A stretch of DNA of 6,360 nucleotides. Origin: an uncultured delta proteobacterium. Its GTDB lineage: Bacteria; UBA10199; GCA-002796325; 1-14-0-20-49-13. Location: the NCBI GenBank assembly GCA_903868375.1, contig CAIPVD010000266.1, forward strand, positions 1 through 6,360. Direction: 5' to 3'. Numbering within the stretch: the stretch's first letter is position 1; every line of letters starts with the position of its first letter. The translations under genes and the position numbers were made by a program. Of the stretch, positions 5,579 to 6,360 are shown piece by piece. Below the pieces are notes generated by a model. The model was not told the DNA's origin. It worked only from the letters and a program-made list of their open reading frames with translations, and searched no databases.

Positions 5579-6360
5579 ACATTAAACTTAAAATGGATCA
5601 AATCTCCATCTTTCACGATATAATCCTGTCCTTCGCTTCTTATCTTGCCTGCTGATTGGACCGCGGCTTCGCTGCCGAATTTTATCAGCTCATCGTAAGT
5701 ATAAACATCTGCCTTGATAAAACCCTTTTCAAAATCGGTGTGAATTTTTCCGGCGGCCTGCGGAGCCTTTGTCCCGCGTTTTACCGTCCATGCTCTGGCT
5801 TCGGGACCATCCTTCGTGAAGAATGTGACGAGGTCGAGAAGTTTGTAGCCGGTGTGGATCAAACGGACGAGGCCGGATTCGGACAGGCCCATATCCTGAA
5901 GGAACGGTAAACGCTCTTCCTCGCTCATGTCTACAAGATCAGCCTCGGTTGAACCGGATATCAGCGCGAATTCAGAGCCATCGCTTGAAGCGAATTCCTG
6001 CACCGCCTTCACGTGCGCTGAAGGTGATTTAAAATCCGTATCGGCACAGTTCGCAACATACATCACCGGTTTCAACGTTATCAGCGACAGATCGGTAATG
6101 AGCTTTAGTTCGTTTTCGGTAAGCCCCGCCTGTCTTGCAGGACGCCCATCTTGCAGCGTCTTTTGCAATTTTTCCAGGACCGGATGCAATTCCTTCGCCT
6201 CTTTTATACCGGTCTTTGCGGCGGCCTTGTTCTTATCCAATTTCTTTTCGACAGCTTCTAGGTCTGCAAGAAGAAGTTCCGTGTTGACCGTTTCGATATC
6301 CGATAATGGATTCACGCTGCCATTCACGTGAACAACGTTATCGTTCTCAAAACAGCGGAC
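5575..6360 (-). CDS. ychF: YchF/OLA1-family ATPase, partial (C-terminal part; N-terminus beyond the right edge)
   Basis: Ribosome-associated TRAFAC P-loop NTPase of the OBG-HflX class that prefers ATP; involved in translation and stress responses. 261 residues are visible and the frame is open to the window edge, so the G1-G3 motifs (P-loop and switches) are outside. Visible are the end of the NTPase domain (VRCFENDN..HVNGSVNPLSDIETVNTELLL), a helical coiled-coil insertion (GRPARQAG and flanks), the NTPase segment with KPVMYVANCADTD, which carries the NxxE/D base-recognition-like region, and a C-terminal TGS domain (about the last 80 residues: FFTKDGPEARAWTVKRGTKA, DFEKGFIKADV, GQDYIVKDGDLIHFKF). 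A GTG at 6327 is not the start because family sequence continues upstream of it. The stop overlaps the convergent nitroreductase stop by 4 bp. No defect seen in the visible part. Confidence 0.95.
   Translation of the reverse strand, partial: VRCFENDNVVHVNGSVNPLSDIETVNTELLLADLEAVEKKLDKNKAAAKTGIKEAKELHPVLEKLQKTLQDGRPARQAGLTENELKLITDLSLITLKPVMYVANCADTDFKSPSAHVKAVQEFASSDGSEFALISGSTEADLVDMSEEERLPFLQDMGLSESGLVRLIHTGYKLLDLVTFFTKDGPEARAWTVKRGTKAPQAAGKIHTDFEKGFIKADVYTYDELIKFGSEAAVQSAGKIRSEGQDYIVKDGDLIHFKFNV

Noticed and set aside
6325..6327. GTG as the start of a short ychF
   Set aside because: YchF-like sequence continues upstream in the same frame to the window edge; this is an internal valine codon.

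Overview
The window is ordinary-looking, densely packed bacterial chromosome with eight protein genes. Both edges cut through genes: mpl at the left and ychF at the right. An Mpl/LdcA pair (muropeptide recycling in a meso-DAP murein) points to a Gram-negative bacterium. The balanced base composition and the gene mix would fit a deltaproteobacterium-like or candidate-phylum lineage, but that placement is a weak inference. I see no tRNA, rRNA, CRISPR array, insertion sequence, prophage or plasmid gene.

Layout from left to right: mpl (minus, C-terminal part off the window); an unrecognised 183-residue protein (plus) behind a good sigma-70-type promoter; a DUF155/RMND1-family membrane-anchored protein (minus); a gamma-carbonic-anhydrase-like hexapeptide protein (plus); a beta-lactamase-fold serine hydrolase (minus), translationally coupled behind ldcA (minus); a small FMN nitroreductase (plus); and the C-terminal part of the YchF/OLA1 ATPase (minus). 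Except for the ldcA-hydrolase operon, strands alternate gene by gene. The three divergent gaps carry promoters or possible promoters. The three convergent junctions overlap by 8 bp, are separated by 1 bp, or overlap by 4 bp, so none has room for an intrinsic terminator between genes.

The functional link is cell-wall recycling. LdcA trims the terminal D-Ala from tetrapeptide and Mpl reattaches the resulting tripeptide to UDP-MurNAc. The co-transcribed SxxK/YxD/HxG hydrolase may belong to the same pathway, though its substrate cannot be read from sequence.

The most unusual feature is a pair of unrelated 8-bp tandem repeats inside two of these genes: GGAACCCA-type in mpl and GTGTTTAA-type in the hydrolase. 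Each keeps the reading frame open. In the hydrolase, the one diverged unit removes a stop codon that a perfect unit would create. Because 8 is not a multiple of 3, gain or loss of one unit would truncate either protein. They may be dispersed repeat insertions tolerated in loops or, more speculatively, phase-variable switches. No clearly new multi-gene system is evident.
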